A DNA stretch of 64,000 nucleotides from Thamnaconus septentrionalis (GCA_009823395.1 CM020501.1:8484361-8548360); one strand, 5' to 3'; shown: positions 1 through 10,944, counted from the first letter of the stretch. Numbers and translations: made by a program. Notes: generated by a model from the sequence alone, not told the origin.

Positions 1-290
1 TTCCTCACATCAACATCCACACTTCACTGCTGCAGCCTGACGAATCCATCACAAATTCCAGGACACACATTTGTATTTATGACAGTCACACTTTACGCTT
101 GTGTAAATGTAAATTACTCAGTGCAATTTATGACAAATTTCTTTCAATTTATCGCAAACCAATATTGCATCAATCTTCCCTGTTGTATGGGATTATGAAT
201 TTGTATCTGAAATATTGCCATACTAGCTAAGAATAAAGACATGCCACAGTAGGGTAGTGACTGATTTGAGAAAAGGTTTTAATATTACGG
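1..290 (+). other. 3' flank of an upstream lipocalin copy (array unit 0)
   Basis: From about position 60 to 289 this matches, almost base for base, the sequence following the last exon of the second complete lipocalin gene (about 10005-10232). The stretch around 160-240 is the clearest part. It therefore looks like the downstream flank of a lipocalin copy whose exons lie left of the window. The match stops at about 290, where a LINE fragment begins. The first 55 bases do not match and may be copy-specific. No coding sequence is seen. Confidence 0.75.
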
Positions 291-1193
291 AGGTGCTAAT
301 GCATGCTTTTATTTCCTGTAGATTAGATTACTGCAATGCCCTGCTCTCTGGTCTTCCCAAAAAGAGTGTTTACAGTCTACAAATACTACAAAACTCAGCC
401 GCACGTGTGCTGACTAGGACCAGAGGAAGGGAACACATTACACCGGTTTTAAAGTCGCTGCATTGGCGACTTTAAAACCGATTTTAAGGTTCTCTTATTA
501 GTTTTTAAATGTCTTAATGGTCTTGGCCCATCTTATCTATCTGACCTGCTTTTATCATATCAGCCCTCGCGGAACCTGAGGTCTACTGGCACTGGCCTGT
601 TAACTGTCAAAACCAAAACCCATGGTGAGGCTGCTTTCAGCCATTACGGCCCTACTCGGTGGAACAGCCTGCCAGAGAGCCTCAGGGCCGCAGAGACTGT
701 TGATATTTTTAAGGGGAGGCTCAAGATGTACCTTTTTAACCTGGCGTTTAACTAATTTATTCTACTCTCCTCTCTCTTATCCCACTAATTTTATGCCGTT
801 TTACTATTTTTATGCCTTTTATTTACTTCCAATTGATTTTTACACTTTTCTAATGGTTGCCCATTTTTATGCCACTGTTTCAAACTTTATTTTTATGTAT
901 TTATTTTATTTCTCATTATGATTATTCTCCCTTTTATACTTTTAGTGCCAGTGTTTCCTCATGGGGGGCCCTCCACGCTGGGAGCTACGCCTGGTCTGCC
1001 CATAGGGGCACTGCAGGCCATGGTGCCTCCTTGTGTGGACGGTTCCTCCTCGTGGCATTTCCTCATCAGATTCTTCAGTGCCAAGCCATTTTATTTTATC
1101 TAATGTCTGTGTGAACATGGGGGTGGGCGTCTGTCTGTGTGCGTTAGTGGGGAGGTGTGAGTCCGTATGGGGTGGGGGGAGGGGCAGTGGAGC

Positions 1194-1225
<32 letters not shown>

Positions 1226-1416
1226 TTTATTTTATTTAATTTAATTTATTTATTTCTTTTCTTTCCTTCCCTCATTGTTACTGTTATGATTGTTGTTCTT
1301 CTTCTTATTATTATCTTTCTTTGTTCTGTTCTGTTTTATGTTGTTAAGCACTGTGGGTTGCACATGTTGTATGAGCAGTGCTATATAAATAAAGTTTATT
1401 ATTATTATTATTATTA
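291..1416 (+). mobile_element. 3' end of an L2/CR1-like non-LTR retrotransposon (LINE)
   Basis: The sequence encodes the C-terminal end of a LINE reverse transcriptase. The translation at 300-480 reads SCRLDYCNALLSGLP, then LQNSAARVLTR and HITPVLKSLHW. Further recognisable pieces follow in shifting frames to about 755 (LRSTGTGLL, YGPTRWNSLPESLRAAET, IFKGRLKMYLF). After this comes a 3' UTR and an ATT-repeat tail at 1380-1416, as is common for L2-type elements. The element is 5'-truncated and broken by frameshifts, so it is dead. It interrupts lipocalin flank sequence: the bases before 290 and after 1416 join to give the uninterrupted sequence seen at about 7310-7345 and 10205-10240. The clade is from memory of typical teleost elements. 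Confidence 0.8.
444..480. repeat. Perfect 15-bp inverted repeat inside the LINE
   Basis: Arms at 444-458 and 466-480 are exact reverse complements around a 7-base loop. The second arm stands where LINE copies normally encode the residues after HITPVLKSLHW, so it looks like a local inverted copy that replaced element sequence. Confidence 0.85.
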
Positions 1417-1743
1417 TATTCTATGACAACAGTGGCAGAGATGAGCTTCCAGACATTGCAGCTGTAGTTCACATGAGACTAATTTACATGGCAGACCTAA
1501 TCCTGTGTTTTTTAGCCCCTTAGCTGACAGTTAGGTAGCAAAACTTTTCCAACAATAGATGGTCCCTTTAATGTATTGATCGCTCCAATAAATTGCAACA
1601 TCCACAACACGTTAAAAGGTGGGACACCTTGTGGGATGAGTGACTGAACTTCAGTACATGAATTAGCTTCAACGTCAGATTGAAGTGTGCAGAAACATAG
1701 ACAGACAGAAATTCCAGGTTCTTACTTGAGGTCCGAAGCCACG

Positions 1744-3774
1744 ATGATGTTTCCTGCTGTTGCTGTGACCATGCTGAGTCTCCTGTCTGTGGGACTGTCA
1801 GCTCCTGTGATCGACTGCAAGAATCTAACCAGACCCATTGAAATTGAGAACAGAGAGCAGGTCAGACTCGTCTCCCCCCATCGTCTCTTACACAGTCTCT
1901 GCTGAGTGTATGGGGATTTTTATTTGTCCTAGCTCAATAAGAATATTGCTATTTAGAAACACAAGTCGTCTTGTGCTGCCGCAGTTACTGGGCAAATGGA
2001 CGGCTCTGGCGGGGAGCGCAAACATGCCGGGAATTAAAATTAACACCTCAAAGCCGCTGGGGAACAGCTGGGTGAAAATCAGCGCTGCCAATGAGGTTGA
2101 CGGCCTCGAGTCTGTGCACTACCAAAAATTGTAAGTCAAAGCTTCATTTAAAGATTATCAGGATTTCAGTGCCACAGTTTTACCTTCACTGTTTATTTCA
2201 CTTCCAAAGGTTGGGTGCCTGCTATTCAATGAGAATTAATATGACCTTGGCGAACAACACTCTCTCTTCGGGTGAGTTGTTCTACGGGTTAAACCTTTGC
2301 AAATATATTGATGTAACTTTGCAAACAGTTTTGGACCTTAGACTGTGTTGAGTATTGCAACAGAACCATGCAGCCTCTCTGCTGATGAACATTATCCTTT
2401 CATGCCACTATGTGTGTAGGGAATGTGTTGGGGATAAACACCCTGCTGTCCACAAGCTGCCCAGACTGCCTTGTTGTCTATGCAGAATACCCCACAACAT
2501 CAAGTGTGGTGACTGGTCTCCAGTTCCTCAGTAAGAACTCGTATACACTGACAACTGAACAACACATAGCATGACAAAATTATCTACAAATCAATGTATG
2601 CATTTATAGAAGAGCTTTTAAAGGGTGAGTGTGTGTGTGTGTGTGTGTGTGGGGGGGGTCTGTTAAATTTCGAGCTGATCAGTAACATTTCTTCAGAAAA
2701 TAATTTGACCAAAGCTTCAGAAGATGGATTTCCATGAAAAACTGACAGGGGGCGTAGACGACTACAAAGGTTCATTCAATACAGTTCATGAAATATTTTC
2801 ATGGAGTGACTGTAAAATCAGTTTGCACAGCATCCATCATACTGCAACTCTATCACAGTGTGTAATTATAAAAAGAAAACATGAACATTATCATCTGGAT
2901 GCTACATTAAACATAAACCACATCTTACAAGATCATTGTTAAAAGCAAATACAATCTCATGGTATTGTTTTCTTTTCCGTGACATATTATCACTTTTCAG
3001 TTTGAATAACATCCCCCAAAATTAAATGTCTCATTATTTCACCATTTCACAATTTCAACGAATGAGTTTAGCAAATGAACCATATAAATTGAAAAACAGA
3101 ACAATACACAATCACATCAAACACCAACCTTCCCATGTCTATGAGACGTTTCCATGAAATCCTAGTTGTCAAAGCTGATCCCTCACATTCATCCTACTCC
3201 ATTTAATTGTACTTTGTTGTGCATCTCTCAGGCAAGAGAAGAACAGTAACTGATGCTGAGATGGAGGAGTTCAAGAAACAAGTGCAGTGTCTGGGTTTAC
3301 CTGCACCAGCTGTTGTGGATACAAAAACAGGTACGTCTTCATACATTAAACATAATGTATGAAAATATGTAATATTAGGCACAGTTGTGATGTCTTCCAG
3401 CATGAATATATATGATGTTGAAGGTAATGAAAAACAAAGCAGGTAATATTCTTTTCTTGTTCAGACTAAAATAATGTGACACTGCAAGTGCATGGTGGTT
3501 ACACAAAAATCACGTTCAGTATCACCATTGTAAGATGAGTTTACTTGCAGTTTACATTGTGTGAAATGAGGCAGCACATTCTCCCTCTCTTCACCTCCCT
3601 GTGGCCCATCTCTCTGTTGTCCCCGCAGCCCTCTGCCCAGAGGACTCTCAGTCACAGGAAACGCAGAGCACGGACCTGACTGACACCTTGAGGACCATGG
3701 GAGATCGTCTTAAGGATTTCATAGATGAATTACTGAGAAGTAGAATCAAGGACTTTAATGAAGCTGATCAGTAG
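1744..3774 (+). CDS. Orosomucoid/TBT-binding-protein-like lipocalin, copy A
   Basis: Six exons: 1744-1860, 1985-2130, 2210-2271, 2420-2530, 3232-3330, 3629-3774. All have GT-AG introns and consistent phase, giving 226 aa. Residues 1-20 are a signal peptide ending GLSA. The lipocalin GxW motif is LLGKW at 40-44. Paired cysteines (DCKN, GACYS, SCPDC, VQCLG, LCPED) and N-glycosylation sequons (NLT at 27, later NMT and NNT) fit a secreted glycoprotein. The six-exon pattern matches alpha-1-acid glycoprotein. The sequence resembles fish tributyltin-binding proteins and the pufferfish saxitoxin/tetrodotoxin-binding protein, which carry small hydrophobic or toxic ligands in plasma; that function is inferred from family. 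In-frame ATG at 1747 could also start. The C-terminus is shortened by a one-base frame change relative to copy B. A poly(A) signal is at 3876-3881. Confidence 0.85.
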
Positions 3775-4403
3775 CAACGTCTTTGAGGCAAAACTGAATT
3801 GACCCTGTCATGTGCATGTAATCAATGGCCCAGCAGACACGGGAGCCGTGCTGGTCTGTCGTGATACAGCACGACAATAAAATTCACTGTACTGCCAGTT
3901 CTTTGAGAACCACTGCAGCCGATCATGTGTCTCCATCTTTGTCCAGCATGTCTGCTTATTCTGCGCAGGAACAAACCACCTCAAATTTGTTCTTACTTTA
4001 TCTCTAAACTGCTTCACATCCAGTAAACTGTCTCACAGAGGTGCTCATTTGTGATACTGTCCATCTTGGTTGCTCCCTGTGAAAAATCATCCTTGCATCC
4101 ATCCTTCACAAATGAGCCCTGATCCTTGTCTCCACACACTCCTCGCTTCCAGCTCTACCTTAATCATTCATTTTGTTCTGCCTTTGATTCTGCACTAACC
4201 CCCTCGCCACACACAAACACACTTGTAATTTACTCCAAGAACAGACTGCAATGTCGTTTCCAAACACATCACTGATGAGCCTGCCCATCATTAGTGCAAT
4301 CTGCAGAGGCAGTTCCTGATTTAGCCTCACCCCTACCCTGAAACCCTCTGGAGGGACCATCTCAGAAACACAAATATGGCAGGCAATTATTTTTGTTTCA
4401 ATG

Positions 4404-5101
4404 TGTAACCGGCGAAAGTTGCGTGCACCGGCGTACAACGAAAAAATCAGGGTACAGGTGTGTGTCTTCTACATGTTTTAATGGCAACCAAAAAATGCCT
4501 CCTCATAGTCATAAGAGTACACAGAAGAAAAGAAAAAATACAACCAAAAAAATACGGCAGTGGCTGGAGAGTGACAAACATAAAGAAAAGACAATCAAAA
4601 CCCAATCATCTCACCCACTGCAGAAACAAACGCATTTCCATAAATAAAAAAATGACTTACACTGGGTGGATTACAGTCACTTGTGGAGATGCTTCATCCA
4701 CTCGACACAGTCACCTTTAACTAAGACATTAAGCCCTTAATGAGATATTTCAGTCACGCTTAGCTTCCACGATTAGCCGTTTTAGCATTTATACACGGGC
4801 TAACGCACACTCACTCATACACACGGAAACCTATACATTAACGTTTCACCTCGCCTCGTGATGACCATACTGGCTTTGCTTTAAAACGTCACGACTCCGT
4901 GAACATATGGCACAACTTTCACATTCATGACCGAACTCTCGTCTCTCTTTCTTGCTCGCGTATCTCGGAAAAACATAGAACAAAAGAACTCTGCGACACC
5001 CGGCGAACGGTAGACTGCCGTCTGGTGGCAGCTGTCCAAAACAACATAATACAATAAATTGAAGAAACAACTGTTTATCAAATGTTTACCACCCGGTTAC
5101 A
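4404..5101. mobile_element. Possible solo LTR or TIR element
   Basis: The segment starts TGTAACCGG and ends CCGGTTACA, so it has a short terminal inverted repeat and the TG...CA ends typical of LTRs. Length is about 700 bases and no internal coding domain is recognised. I do not see a convincing target-site duplication, so the call is tentative. A DNA transposon remnant is the alternative. Confidence 0.3.
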
Positions 5102-5774
5102 TATAATTCAAAAAGGTGAAACATGTGAAAAGTGAAATAGAAAATGGGCTATAGGAGTGGCAAGCCATTTCTGTACAGAGGACCACAGTAAGCAGTAGTA
5201 AATGTCTTGTAATGGCCTGTCACTACTGGTCTCTCTCAAGCACTGGCCTGCAGGTCATGTCACTCAAGGTGTGGGCTGGTAGTTGGCGGAGGGACTGGGG
5301 TGGGGGCGGAGCCACAGTGAAAAAGGAAGGTTAGGTGACACCTGTGTTCCGGTGTGTGTTTTCTTTTTTGAAGCTGCAACAAGCCTGTTGACGAGACGAG
5401 TGTTATGGTGACTTTAATAAAGGTACTTGTGAACAGCGAATCAATGTCTAAGACATTTCAGTGAAGTGCTACAGTCTCACTGTCTAACCTTCTTCCCAAC
5501 TAGAAACATTCAGTCTGAAAAAGAGAGATTTTTATTTGATTTTATTTCATTCAATTTACTTTGCATTTCATTTTCAAACCAAGATCCCAGAGTCTCGATT
5601 TAGACAAAAGAAGCACAAAATCTAAGCTGCTTCAAGTGCAGTCTAGTTTGCATAGAAAGATTTTGGTTGACAGAGAGGTGGTCCTCTGTATTGTTATGTC
5701 AGAGGTCAAAACAAGAGAAGAGTCTAGCCTCTGCTTTGTGCCTGCTTTCACAATTACTAACATGTATATAAGGT

Positions 5775-5925
5775 GAATTAGGAACTCCAAAAACTCCAAA
5801 TTGTCCATAGGTGTGTGTGTATGAATGTGAGTGTGTGTGGCCCTGCAATGAACTGGTGACTTGTCCATGGTGTACCCAGCCTTCACCCTGTGACAACTGG
5901 GATAGACTCCAGCAGTATAGACTGG
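5775..5925 (+). mobile_element. 3' half of a tRNA-headed teleost SINE
   Basis: The run from CTCCAAATTGTCCATAGGTG through CCTGCAATGAACTGGTGACT to the ACAACTGGGATAGACTCCAGC motif matches the distal half of the SINE at 26995-27365. The tRNA-like head is missing. Its last motif is the seed of the adjoining minisatellite. Confidence 0.7.
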
Positions 5926-6870
5926 ATAGACTACAGGGACAGACTGGGATAGAAGTGGGATGGACTCCAGCAGTAGAGACTGGATAGACTACAGGGACAG
6001 ACTGGATAGACTACAGGGACAGACTGGGATAGAAGTGGGATGGACTCCAGCAGTAGAGACTGGATAGACTACAGCAGTAGAGACTGGATAGACTACAGCA
6101 GTAGAGACTGGATAGACTACAGCAGTAGAGACTGGATAGACTACAGGGACAGACTGGGATAGAAGTGGGATGGACTCCAGCAGTAGAGACTGGATAGACT
6201 ACAGCAGTAGAGACTGGATAGGCTACAGGGACAGACTGGGATAGAAGTGGGATGGACTCCAGCAGTAGAGACTGGATAGACTACAGCAGTAGAGACTGGA
6301 TAGACTACAGCAGTAGAGACTGGATAGACTACAGCAGTATAGACTGGATAGACTACAGGGACAGACTGGGATAGAAGTGGGATAGACTCCAGCAGTATAG
6401 ACTGGATAGACTACAGGGACAGACTGGGATAGAAGTGGGATGGACTCCAGCAGTAGAGACTGGATAGACTACAGGGACAGACTGGATAGACTACAGGGAC
6501 AGACTGGGATAGAAGTGGGATGGACTCCAGCAGTAGAGACTGGATAGACTACAGCAGTAGAGACTGGATAGGCTACAGGGACAGACTGGGATAGAAGTGG
6601 GATGGACTCCAGCAGTAGAGACTGGATAGACTACAGCAGTAGAGACTGGATAGACTACAGCAGTAGAGACTGGATAGACTACAGCAGTAGAGACTGGATA
6701 GACTACAGGGACAGACTGGGATAGAAGTGGGATAGACTCCAGCAGTATAGACTGGATAGACTACAGGGACAGACTGGGATAGAAGTGGGATAGACTACAG
6801 CAGTAGAGACTGGATAGACTACAGGGACAGACTGGGATAGAAGTGGGATAGACTCCAGCACTTGACTGTG
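5905..6870 (+). repeat. Higher-order minisatellite
   Basis: The array mixes a 24-base unit (core GACTGGATAGACTACAGCAG) with a roughly 58-base unit that inserts GGGACAGACTGGGATAGAAG and GTGGGATGGACTCCAGCAG. The block 5941-6060 recurs exactly at 6421-6540, a 480-base period. A second internal period of about 350 bases is visible between about 6190 and 6540. The units contain the GGGATAGACTCCAGCAG motif of the adjoining SINE tail. No reading frame is conserved. Confidence 0.9.
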
Positions 6871-6911
6871 TCAACTGCTGCTGAAAGAAGCAGCAACCAG
6901 ATCTGGATCAA

Positions 6912-7184
6912 GTGAAACAACAACAACTGGGCGACCAAATAGAGGCAGAAGATATGCAGCCAGGCGCACACCTGGCCTGGAGAAAGGATACCCCTGCCAT
7001 GCAGAGTCTACTGAGGGTCACGGAGGGTATGGTATGGAGGGGGGTGTACCTCTGGGACGCTAGGTACACCGTTGAGCCCTACAGGGATGCCGTGGGCTTC
7101 AATCAACAAAACGTTGATGAAGCAGGGTGCCCACCCGATGACCCCAATGACATACACGCCCTCCTTTTCACCACTTTACACTGA
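6912..7184 (+). other. Unclassified 90-codon reading frame
   Basis: A single open frame beginning MKQQQLGDQIEAEDMQPGAH runs to a stop at 7184, just after the minisatellite and before the shared lipocalin flank. I do not recognise a domain. It may be part of a mobile element that brought in the spacer, or chance. No splice or promoter signal supports a gene. Confidence 0.2.
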
Positions 7185-7655
7185 CTGCTACATTCAAGAG
7201 TGACTTACTTTCCAAAGGGATTGAAACATTTAGTCCTATTAGTTGTACTATTGTATCTGAAACATTGCCATACTAGCTAAGAATAAAGACATGCTACAGT
7301 AGGGTATTATTTTGAGAAAAGGTTTTAATATTCTATGACAACAGTGGCAGAGATGGGTTTCCAGATAATGCAGCTGTAGTTCACATGAGACTAATTTACA
7401 TGGCAGACCTAATCCTGTGTTTTTTAGCCCCTTAGCTGACAGTTAGGTAGCAAAACTTTTCCAACAATAGACGGTCCCTTTAATGTATTGATCGCTCCAA
7501 TAAATTGCAACATCCACAACACGTTAAAAGGTGGGACACCTTGTGGGATGAGTGACTGAACTTCAGTACATGAATTAGCTTCAACGTCAGATTGAAGTGT
7601 GCAGAAACATAGACAGACAGAAATTCCAGGTTCTTACTTGAGGTCCGAAGCCACG

Positions 7656-9815
7656 ATGATGTTTCCTGCTGTTGCTGTGACCATGCTGAGTCTCCTGTCT
7701 GTGGGACTGTCAGCTCCTGTGATCGACTGCAAGAATCTAACCAGACCCATTGAAATTGAGAACAGAGAGCAGGTCAGACTCGTCTCCCCCCATCGTCTCT
7801 TACACAGTCTCTGCTGAGTGTATGGGGATTTTTATTTGTCCTAGCTCAATAAGAATATTGCTATTTAGAAACACAAATCGTCTTGTGCTGCCGCAGTTAC
7901 TGGGCAAATGGACGGCTCTGGCAGAGAGCACAAACATGCCGGGACACCAACAGCTGACCAAACTGCTAGTGGAGAACAGCTGGGTGAATGTCAAGGTTAC
8001 CAATGACGTTGATGTCCTCGAGTTTGTGCACTACCAAAAATTGTAAGTCAAAGCTTCATTTAAAGATTGTCAGGATTTCAGTGCCACAGTTTTACCTTCA
8101 CTGTTTATTTCACTTCCAAAGGTTGGGTGCCTGCTATTCAATGAGAATTAATATGACCTTGGCGAACAACACTCTCTCTTCAGGTGAGTTGTTCTACGGG
8201 TTAAACCTTTGCAAATATATTGATGTAACTTTGTAAACAGTTTTGGACCTTAGACTGTGTTCAGTATTGCAACAGAACCATGCAGCCTCTCTGCTGATGA
8301 ACATTATCCTTTCATGCCACTATGTGTGTAGGGACACCTCTGGTGATGAGAGACACCCTGCTGTCCACAAGCTGCCCAGACTGCTTTGTTGTCTACGCAG
8401 AATACCCCACAACATCAAGTGTGTTGACTGGTCTCCAGTTGCTCAGTAAGAACTCGTATACACTGACAACTGACAGCAGTATGAAATGATCTACAAATCA
8501 ATGTATGCATTTCTAGAAGAGCTTTTAAAGGGGGGAGGTACCAACAACAACAAGAACTACAACAACAACAACAAAAACAAAAACAACAACTTGGTGGCTG
8601 TTGTAGGTGATGTGTGACTGTTTAATTCCAAGCTGGTCAGTAACATTTCTTCATTTCACTAAGGCTTCTCAAGATGGATTTCCATGAATTCAGTTGTCAA
8701 ATCTTGGAAATTGAGGCTGCCTTAGCTCGCAGGTCTCGGACACACAGGGTGTATAGATGATTACAAAGGTTCATTCAATGCAGTTCTTGATATATTTTCA
8801 GGTAGTGACTGTAAAATCAATTTGCACAGCACCCATCATACTGCAACTCTATCACAGTGTGTAATAAAAAAAACGTGAACATTTTAATCCAGATACTATT
8901 ACAGAGATAATTTCTCATTTCTCTTCTTTACATTGTCTCACATGGTTATGTACATTAAACATAAACCACATCTTACAAGATGTCATTGTTAAAAGCAAAT
9001 ACAATCTCACGGTATTGTTTTCTTTTCTGTGATATATTATCGCTTTTCAGTTTGAATAACATCCCCCAAAATGAAAGGTCACTTTATTTCACATGCTAAA
9101 ATCGAGTTATTGTGTTAATTCAATCAAAGGTCTGTATTTGTGAGAGCTTCTTGAAAATGATTGTCACTGTAGTGGCCTTATCCTGTCTAGAGCTTGAGTA
9201 GCATCCAAGTCAACATACTACAATAAGTAATTGTACTTTGTTGTGCATCTCTCAGGCAAGAGAAGAACAGTAACTGATGCTGAGATGGAGGAGTTCAAGA
9301 AACAAGTGCAGTGTCTGGGTTTACCTGCACCAGCTGTGTTGAATACAAAAACAGGTATGTTTTTATACATTGTATGAAAACATGTAAAATTAGGCACAGT
9401 TGTGATATCTTCAGCATAAATATATGATGTTGAAGGTAGTGAAAAACAAATAATATTCTTTTCTTGTTCAGATTTAAATAATGTGACACTGCAAGTGCAT
9501 GGTGGTTACACAAAAAACATGTTCAGTATCACCATTGTAAGATGAGTTTACTTGCAGTTTACATTGTGTGAAATGAGGCAGCACATTCTCCCTCTCTTCA
9601 CCTCCCTGTGGCCCATCTCTCTGTTGTCCCTCGCAGCCCTCTGCCCAGAGGACTCTCAGTCACAGGAAAAGCAGAGCACGGACCTGACTGACACCTTGAG
9701 GACCATGGGAGATGACATTATGCGCACAATGGATGAATTTCTGACAAGTGGAAGTAGAATCAAGGACCTCATGAAGCTGATCAGTAGCAACGTCTTTGAG
9801 GCAAAACTGAATTGA
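7656..9815 (+). CDS. Orosomucoid/TBT-binding-protein-like lipocalin, copy B
   Basis: Six exons: 7656-7772, 7897-8042, 8122-8183, 8332-8445, 9256-9354, 9637-9815. Phases are consistent and give 238 aa. Signal peptide, GxW motif (LLGKW), cysteines and exon layout are as in copy A. The C-terminus is intact relative to copy A and ends ISSNVFEAKLN. Exon 1 and introns 1-2 are almost identical to copy A, but exon 2 after NMPG is heavily changed (HQQLTKLLVENSW against IKINTSKPLGNSW). The start of exon 4 and the middle of exon 6 also differ. A poly(A) signal is at 9889-9894. Expected role is a secreted small-ligand carrier, inferred from family; the ligand is unknown. Confidence 0.87.
8545..8592 (+). 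repeat. AAC-rich microsatellite in copy B intron 4
   Basis: Imperfect CAA/AAC repeats occupy the place where copy A carries a GT repeat (about 2629-2651), so the two introns gained different simple repeats after duplication. Confidence 0.8.
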
Positions 9816-10139
9816 CCCTGTCATGTGCATGTAATCAATGGCCCAGCAGACACGGGAGCCGTGCTGGTCTGACGTGATACAGCACGACAATAAAGTTCCT
9901 TGTACTCTGAATTCTTTGAGAACCACTGCAGCCGATCATGTGTCGATTGTGTGTTCCATTTTTTTTTTAAACTGAGTGTTGATGCAAACAAAAGAATTCC
10001 AGGAAACACATTTGTATTTATGACAGTCACACGTTACGCTTGTGTAAATGTAAATTACTCAGTGCAATTTATGACAAATTTCTTTCAATTTATCGCAAAC
10101 CAATATTGCATCAATCTTCCCTGTTGTATGGGATTATGA

Positions 10140-10345
10140 ATTTGTATCTGAAATATTGCCATACTAGCTAAGAATAAAGACATGCCACAGTAGGGTAGTG
10201 ACTGTTTTGAGAAAAGGTTTTAATATTCTACGACAACAGTGGCAGAGATGAGCTTCCAGACATTGTGACTGTAGTTTACATGAGACTAATTTATGTAGCG
10301 GACCTAGTTCTGTGTTTATTAGCCCCTTAGCTGACAGTTAGGGGG
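10140..10345 (+). other. Truncated 5' flank of a further lipocalin copy
   Basis: After the copy B tail, about 10205-10345 matches the sequence upstream of copy A (1416-1535) and copy B (7325-7450), including the motif TTAGCCCCTTAGCTGACAGT. Similarity stops at about 10345, before any promoter or exon 1. It is the edge of an array unit whose gene is missing here. Confidence 0.75.
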
Positions 10346-10944
10346 CTAAAAATCTCAGCTTTGTCCAGCAGTACTGAATTTATACCCACCACCCTCTGCT
10401 TTTATTTGATTAACTGTACTATTTTAATTAAAATATATGGTCATATCAGCCAGAAAAATAGCAGTAGATTAGGCAGATTAGTACCACTAACTAAGAAAAC
10501 AACAAACTATATTATTTCCTTTTTCCTGGGACAAAAAAAATGCAGAAAGACTCGAGTAAAAAGTACTTCAGTCTTTCTGAAATCTCACCAAAAGGGCCTT
10601 CCGATGTTAGTTGAGCATTTTTCTCTGAGCCCCAAAAAAAAAAGTTTTTGTCAGCCCGAAATGACTGTCATTTGGCATGAAATAGTAAGAGGAAAGAACA
10701 CAGGAAAGAGCAGCATGACCCCACCCCCCAGAGAGGTGTCAAAACATTTGCAAAATTCCAGTCCAAAACTCACTGAAAGGAAAAACGTTATACCACACAC
10801 TAGGGTCAGGGTCAAAAAAAAAGAAGAAAAAAAAGGTCACAGATCAGTCCAAAACACGTAAGGAAGATTAGAGAAAACCTGTAACTTTAAAAAAGTGCTA
10901 AATCTAACTTTTTTTTATTTAAAAAAATCAGTGGACGATCAGCT
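10346..10944. other. A/T-rich intergenic stretch without recognised gene
   Basis: Low-complexity, adenine-rich sequence. An open frame on the plus strand (10361-10861) is lysine-rich, without a family signature or splice context, and is not called as a gene. Confidence 0.5.

Larger units (their letters stand above)
3935..7245. other. Foreign spacer between lipocalin copies A and B
   Basis: Sequence after copy A matches the copy B downstream flank only to about 3930. The shared flank resumes near 7250. The intervening 3.3 kb is absent from the copy B side. It contains a possible solo LTR (4404-5101), an unclassified stretch with an AATAAA near 5417, the 3' half of a SINE leading into a minisatellite (5775-6870), and an unclassified 273-base reading frame at 6912-7184. 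No lipocalin exon is seen. Confidence 0.6.

Noticed and set aside
5905..6870. Regular repeats resembling a CRISPR array
   Set aside because: Units are contiguous with no unique spacers, and the genome is a vertebrate; it is a minisatellite.
10361..10861. 166-codon open frame on the plus strand
   Set aside because: Lysine-rich composition from A-rich DNA, no domain, no splice or promoter context; likely chance.
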